From contig CABUZD010000074.1 in NCBI GenBank assembly GCA_902495945.1, positions 1 to 8,474 of the forward strand: 8,474 nt of DNA, written 5' to 3'. The position numbers were made by a program, and so were the translations under genes. Positions 4,736 through 8,474 of the stretch are shown here, piece after piece (position 1 is the stretch's first letter; each line of letters starts with the position of its first letter). Origin of the DNA: an uncultured Collinsella sp. (GTDB lineage: Bacteria > Actinomycetota > Coriobacteriia > Coriobacteriales > Coriobacteriaceae). The notes beneath the pieces are model-generated. The model did no database searches. It saw only the letters and a list, made by a program, of their open reading frames with translations, and was not told the origin of the DNA.

Positions 4736-6301
4736 CTAGTGCTCCATTGTAGTAGATGCCGCGTCCGCCGTGTGCTCGCGGGGCAGATGAATTGTAAAAG
4801 TCGTACCCTTTCCAAGCTCCGACTCCACGGATATGTAGCCATGGTGACGCTCGACGATCTGCTTGGTCACGGCGAGGCCAACGCCCAGGCCGCCAGCTTC
4901 GCGGGCGCGGCTGGCATCGGCGCGCCAAAACCGCCCGAAGATGCGCGACAAATCGTCCTTGGCAATACCGATGCCGGTATCAGAAACGGCAATGCTGACG
5001 TGCTTGCGGTCACTGAGCACCGACACCACGACCCAACCGCCCTCGGGGGTGTAGCGCATGGCGTTGCTCATGAGGTTGATAACACATTGCGTGATCATGT
5101 CGGGATCGGCCTCGACGACATCGTCGTGACCCTGGGTCTCGTCCGCAAAACGCAGACGTAGATCGCGGTCGACAAACAGGCGCTCCTGGGCATTGACGAT
5201 GGAACGCACGAAAGGAACCATGTCCACCGGCTCAAGGTTGAGCGGAGCCGTGCTGTTTTCCATGCGCGACAGGTCGAGCATCTGCTGCACCAGACGAGCC
5301 AGGCGACGCGTCTCGGAAGCAACGGTCTCCAAATGCTCATCGTCGGTGGGATACACGCCATCCTGCATGGCCTCGACCGTTGCGAGCATGGCCATAAGCG
5401 GCGTGCGAAGCTCGTGTGCAACGTCTGAGGTCAGGCGCTTCTCGTGTTTCATATCCTTCTCGAGCGAAGTGGCCATCTCATCGAAGGTCTCACCCAGCTG
5501 ATCGATCTCGTCATCACCGCGCAGTCCCGTGCGAGCCGACAGGTCGCCGTCACGGATTTGCTTTGCGGTACTGGTGATGCGATGAATCGGCTTGGTGAGC
5601 ATGCGCGACACGAGCGATCCGATAACGACCGAAATGCAGATTGCAACAACCGCGGCGAGGGCCATGGCGTTAAAGGTCTTCTCCCTAAACGCAGAGTCCG
5701 CCTTGGTGAGCAGCGCGTCGGAGCCGATGGCCCACAGCTTTACCTGTCCGACATGCTCGCCGGAAGACGTTACAATCTCGACGTTAGCAACGCTATCGGA
5801 GTCGGTTGGAGCAGACGAGACCGGGCTATGCGATGCCCTCTTGCCGCTCGTGTCGTCGGTCGTAGCCTGGTTTTCGCGTACATCGGCGGTGGCGCTTGCC
5901 GAGGGCCAGGAATCGTCATAAACGATCATGCCCTTTTTATTGACGACCTGCATACCCAGATCGTCGGAAACCAAACTCGACGTTGCGACCGTGCGCAGTT
6001 CTCCCGCGGTCCAAGAGCCGTTTTCCTCATATGAGGTTGCCAACTTCTCGGCAGCGGAATTTGCGATTTCGACGATATTGGAGCGTGTGTAATCCGAAAA
6101 GACCGTGCCCCACACAACAGAGACAACGCCCACCAGCACCAATACCGTCATGAGCGATGTCAGAGCAAAAGCAAGTGCCATGCGCGAGGGATAGCTCATC
6201 GTTGGCCGTGAATCGGAACGAGGCGTGTTCCAACTAGCCTTGGAACCCGCCTCGCTCTCCTGCTTGTGCTTTTGTCCGATTTCAAAGCGCGCAGGTGTCA
6301 T
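4736..6301 (-). CDS. Membrane sensor histidine kinase (HAMP, HisKA, HATPase_c)
   Basis: The 521-residue kinase autophosphorylates on H296 and passes phosphate to the adjacent regulator. Order: a cytoplasmic N-tail (1-40), TM1 (about 42-65), an external sensor region (66-210), TM2 (about 211-231), HAMP (232-284), the H box SDVAHELRTPL (292-302), the N box NLMSNAMRYTPEGG (409-422), the G1 box DTGIGI (441-446), the F box RIFGRFWRAD (453-462) and the G2 box GGLGVGLAV (470-478). All catalytic motifs are intact. The external region contains a stretch rich in Ser, Thr, Asp and Ala (about 131-172) that looks disordered. ATG at 6301 lies 11 nt after the regulator stop, with a modest AGGGA site overlapping that stop; the internal Met35 has no clear site. 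I cannot name the stimulus. Confidence 0.95.
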   Translation of the reverse strand: MTPARFEIGQKHKQESEAGSKASWNTPRSDSRPTMSYPSRMALAFALTSLMTVLVLVGVVSVVWGTVFSDYTRSNIVEIANSAAEKLATSYEENGSWTAGELRTVATSSLVSDDLGMQVVNKKGMIVYDDSWPSASATADVRENQATTDDTSGKRASHSPVSSAPTDSDSVANVEIVTSSGEHVGQVKLWAIGSDALLTKADSAFREKTFNAMALAAVVAICISVVIGSLVSRMLTKPIHRITSTAKQIRDGDLSARTGLRGDDEIDQLGETFDEMATSLEKDMKHEKRLTSDVAHELRTPLMAMLATVEAMQDGVYPTDDEHLETVASETRRLARLVQQMLDLSRMENSTAPLNLEPVDMVPFVRSIVNAQERLFVDRDLRLRFADETQGHDDVVEADPDMITQCVINLMSNAMRYTPEGGWVVVSVLSDRKHVSIAVSDTGIGIAKDDLSRIFGRFWRADASRAREAGGLGVGLAVTKQIVERHHGYISVESELGKGTTFTIHLPREHTADAASTTMEH

Positions 6302-6312
6302 ATGTGATTTCC

Positions 6313-7035
6313 CTATTTCTCGTCCGACTTATCGGTCTTGGCCGGAGCCTCGAAGCGATAGCCGACACCATGGACGGTGTAGAGCCACTTGGGCTTCTTG
6401 GGATCATCGCCCAGCTTGGCGCGAAGATTCTTCACGTGGCTATCGATGGTGCGCTCATAGCCCTCAAAGTCATACCCGAGCACTTTCTCGACCAGCTCCA
6501 TGCGGTTATACACACGGCCGGGATGGCGGGCAAGCGTGGTGAGCAGCTTGAACTCGGAAGCCGTCAGATCGACTTCCTTGCCCTCGACCAAGATCTTGTG
6601 GCCCGAGATATCGATGACCAGATCGCCGAAGTCGAGCACCTCGACGGCGGGCTCGTCGGCCTGATGGGCACGGCGGAACAGAGCGCGAACGCGGGCGACG
6701 AGCTCGCGCGGCGAGAACGGCTTAATCAGATAGTCGTCGGCGCCGAGCTCAAGACCGATAATACGGTCCTCGATCTCGCCCTTAGCCGTCAGCATGATGA
6801 TGGGGACATCCGAGGTATCGCGAATGGTGCGGCAAACGCGCTCGCCGGGAATCTTGGGGAGCATAAGGTCGAGCACGACCAGGTCGAACTGATGCTTCTC
6901 GAACTCCTCGATCGCGGACTGGCCGTCGCCGACGCCCACAACCCAGTAGCCTTCGCGCTCGAGATAGGCAGCGACGGCGTCACGGATTGCCTTCTCATCC
7001 TCGACCAGCAGAATCTTTTTTGCATCTGAAGCCAT
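6313..7035 (-). CDS. OmpR/PhoB family response regulator
   Basis: This DNA-binding regulator is the evident partner of the downstream kinase. The receiver domain (about 5-120 of 240) has the acidic pair E12/D13, phosphoacceptor D56 in VVLDLMLP, T83 in IIMLTAKGE, Y102 and K105 in the GADDYLIKPF motif. A winged-helix domain (about 134-230) carries the recognition helix around RTIDSHVKNLRAKLG and the wing sequence VHGVGYRF. The frame can extend to a TTG at 7056, but the ATG at 7035 has AGGGGG 8 nt upstream, so I start there. AT-rich sequence at 7045-7085 probably holds the operon promoter, though I see no strong consensus pair. The target genes cannot be read from the window; the upstream lipoprotein gene is a candidate. 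Confidence 0.95.
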   Translation of the reverse strand: MASDAKKILLVEDEKAIRDAVAAYLEREGYWVVGVGDGQSAIEEFEKHQFDLVVLDLMLPKIPGERVCRTIRDTSDVPIIMLTAKGEIEDRIIGLELGADDYLIKPFSPRELVARVRALFRRAHQADEPAVEVLDFGDLVIDISGHKILVEGKEVDLTASEFKLLTTLARHPGRVYNRMELVEKVLGYDFEGYERTIDSHVKNLRAKLGDDPKKPKWLYTVHGVGYRFEAPAKTDKSDEK

Positions 7036-7090
7036 AACACGGCCCCCCTGTCTCAATTAGCTAAGAACAAGCCCATTTTAACGCACCTGA

Positions 7091-7129
7091 GCCCGCCGGA
7101 TGCCGCTATGACGCGGCAGCTCGGCGGGC
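7091..7129 (-). terminator. Long GC-rich hairpin between the lipoprotein gene and the regulator
   Basis: GCCCGCCG (7091-7098) pairs with CGGCGGGC (7122-7129), and inside it TGCCGC pairs with GCGGCA around TATGAC, giving a stem of 14 bp with a small internal bulge. It follows the lipoprotein stop by about 60 bp and would end that transcript. On neither strand is it followed by a good T-run, so factor-dependent termination, mRNA protection or an operator role for the regulator are alternatives. Confidence 0.5.
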
Positions 7130-7188
7130 GGTACTCACAATTACAACCCGCTTATTCCCCTGTTGGCGCCTTTTTAACCCCTCTAAGC

Positions 7189-8400
7189 TTAAAGAGAGAA
7201 TAGGCGTGCAGTGACCGTCTCTGGTATACCCTGGCTGTTGCGCACCGTGGCGTACGTAAGGAATGAGTCCGATTTTCCCGCCGTAGCTGGATAATCGCCA
7301 TACTCCAAAGCGCGGTCGGGCGACAGCAGCGAGCCATAGGTCTTGGCAGAGGTGTCGATCAGGAAATGCGACGCCTGTACCTTAACAAGGTATTTATTCT
7401 TCTTGCCAGCCGCACATGCGAGCGGCTCGCGTGACAGGAAGAGGTACGGCCCTCCCTCATTACCGATATACGTGCCCATATTGCCCAGGCTGCCCACGCC
7501 ACTATAGGCCGCCTCGATAGAAAACACGAAGGTATCGCCCATATATACGGCCTCGAAAGGCGAAACTGACGAAGGGAGGATCAGCTGGGCACGCTTGGTG
7601 TTGTTGCCGTCGGTCAGATCGATTGCCGTTATGCCGTAGTAGACGCCCTCGTCGTTGCGGACACGCGGCGAGATGGTCAAAATGCCGTCGCTCGCGCGCG
7701 GGGCCGATGCAAAGCGGCCCGTCGATTTCCAAATTGTCTCGGCCTTGGATTCATCAAGCGAGCGACGAAAGCAAAACGAATCACTACTCGTTTTATTGCC
7801 GCCTGCCGAAGGCATTTTATACCAGATGATTGATGACCCGAACGCCGTAAACAGGGGCGGATCGTAGTCCTTGCCACCTCGATCGAGCTCAACCACGTCG
7901 CCAGAGAGCGAAGCGCCCGACAGATTTTGAGCGTAGAGCTTCCACGATGAATTGGCAAAGTTCATCTCAACCCACGCGAATACGCCGTCGCCGGCACGGA
8001 CATCGTAGAATGCGTATCCCGTGCCCTCGATAGGATCCTCGATTAATGTGGTAAGCGAGCCATCGCCCAGGTTGAGCACACCGAGTGTGTTGGCGTGCAA
8101 TGCCGATGCGGGCGCCATCATCGCCGCGGCGTAATCGCCGTCGCAGTAGTACAGCAGCGTACCCAGAGGCAGCGTCCACGACGCCGCCGGCTCAAGATCG
8201 ATGTCGACAGCCTCATACTCATCCGTAATCGAGATGATTTTGGAATCGTCCTTGATAACCTGCGGCTCGCCGGCGGCATCATCGCTGGTGCCCGTTTTTT
8301 TCGAGCATCCGGCAAGCACCGTGGCAGCGCCCGCGGCAGCCCCACCGAGTACAAAGTCGCGACGCGATATTCCGTTTTTGATGTGATCGGCGATACCCAT
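7189..8400 (-). CDS. Tat-exported lipoprotein, unknown function
   Basis: I do not recognise the 403-residue product as a named enzyme. The N-terminus is a clear twin-arginine signal (SRRDFVLGG, R13 R14) with a hydrophobic stretch and a lipobox VLAGC, so C32 should be lipidated and the protein held outside the membrane, exported folded. The mature part begins with a Lys/Asp/Ser-rich linker and continues as alternating short hydrophobic and glycine/aspartate-turn segments (TLGVLNLGDGSLTTL, GVFAWVEMNF, DGILTISPRV), which look like beta strands, perhaps a beta-propeller. No catalytic motif is evident. The ATG overlaps the preceding gene's stop by one base (TAATG) and has no strong ribosome-binding site, so translation is probably coupled. 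It ends 154 nt before the regulator gene, which suggests an envelope-sensing or regulated-target relation. Confidence 0.85.
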   Translation of the reverse strand: MGIADHIKNGISRRDFVLGGAAAGAATVLAGCSKKTGTSDDAAGEPQVIKDDSKIISITDEYEAVDIDLEPAASWTLPLGTLLYYCDGDYAAAMMAPASALHANTLGVLNLGDGSLTTLIEDPIEGTGYAFYDVRAGDGVFAWVEMNFANSSWKLYAQNLSGASLSGDVVELDRGGKDYDPPLFTAFGSSIIWYKMPSAGGNKTSSDSFCFRRSLDESKAETIWKSTGRFASAPRASDGILTISPRVRNDEGVYYGITAIDLTDGNNTKRAQLILPSSVSPFEAVYMGDTFVFSIEAAYSGVGSLGNMGTYIGNEGGPYLFLSREPLACAAGKKNKYLVKVQASHFLIDTSAKTYGSLLSPDRALEYGDYPATAGKSDSFLTYATVRNSQGIPETVTARLFSL

Positions 8401-8474
8401 TAGGCGATCTCGGCGCGAGCGGCCTCGATAGCGCGAGTAAGCTGGTCGGCGCAGGAGGTCATTTTCAAACCGCA
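8400..8474 (-). CDS. C-terminal end of an unidentified gene, cut by the window edge
   Basis: In the frame set by its TAA (8402-8400) this gives 24 codons ending TRAIEAARAEIA. The tail looks like an amphipathic helix, rich in Ala, Glu and Arg. The one-base overlap with the lipoprotein start is the argument that the frame is real and that the two form an operon. The family cannot be told from so few residues. Confidence 0.6.
   Translation of the reverse strand, partial: CGLKMTSCADQLTRAIEAARAEIA

Noticed and set aside
6295..7029. A 244-codon plus-strand frame antisense to the response regulator
   Set aside because: The minus strand encodes a complete, motif-rich regulator; the antisense translation has no recognisable feature.

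Overview
The window is a leftward-reading (minus-strand) stretch of a GC-rich bacterial chromosome. Gene content, codon use, the class I SAICAR synthetase, a Tat lipoprotein and a VanR/PhoB-type two-component pair suggest a Coriobacteriia-like actinobacterium, perhaps Collinsella. That is an inference, because no rRNA gene lies in the window. All confident genes are on the minus strand, and most long plus-strand open frames are antisense shadows.

Right to left (5'->3' on the coding strand), 8474-7189 holds the tail of an unidentified gene followed, with a one-base stop/start overlap, by a Tat-exported lipoprotein of unknown function. A hairpin (7091-7129) separates these from a response regulator and sensor histidine kinase (7035-4736), which form a two-gene operon with an 11-nt gap. 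A strongly structured 110-bp interval follows. Next come purC (4626-3739) and, directly abutting it, a lysine-rich two-TM protein (3738-3163). A terminator closes that unit. An M29 metallo-aminopeptidase (3073-1793) follows, and its 3' end overlaps the promoter of a tRNA-Lys(UUU) gene with encoded CCA (1764-1689) and its own intrinsic terminator.

The left 1.7 kb is different. Downstream of tRNA-Lys lies a mosaic. It contains a 68-bp block with the tRNA terminator (1623-1690), a ~92-bp GC-rich hairpin block (1531-1622), a 19-bp exact copy of the tRNA-Lys 3' end (1512-1530), an AT-richer traX-like gene (696-1493), a short open frame of unknown function (395-586), and a diverged second copy of the terminator block (335-404). 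The right edge of the traX insert is tRNA 3'-end sequence and its left edge is terminator-block sequence. If 405-1511 were removed, the two pieces would meet in the same order as they do at the intact tRNA. This looks like foreign DNA lodged at the CCA end of a tRNA-Lys copy, now without any integrase. The far left 334 bp has no convincing gene but carries hairpins and, at the edge, a minus-strand motif resembling sequences that flank rRNA genes in Gram-positives.

Functionally the window mixes housekeeping genes (purC, aminopeptidase, tRNA-Lys), an envelope-sensing cluster (lipoprotein, kinase, regulator) and a small accessory insertion. The most unusual part is the tRNA-Lys/traX mosaic. Nothing here clearly amounts to a new multi-gene system.
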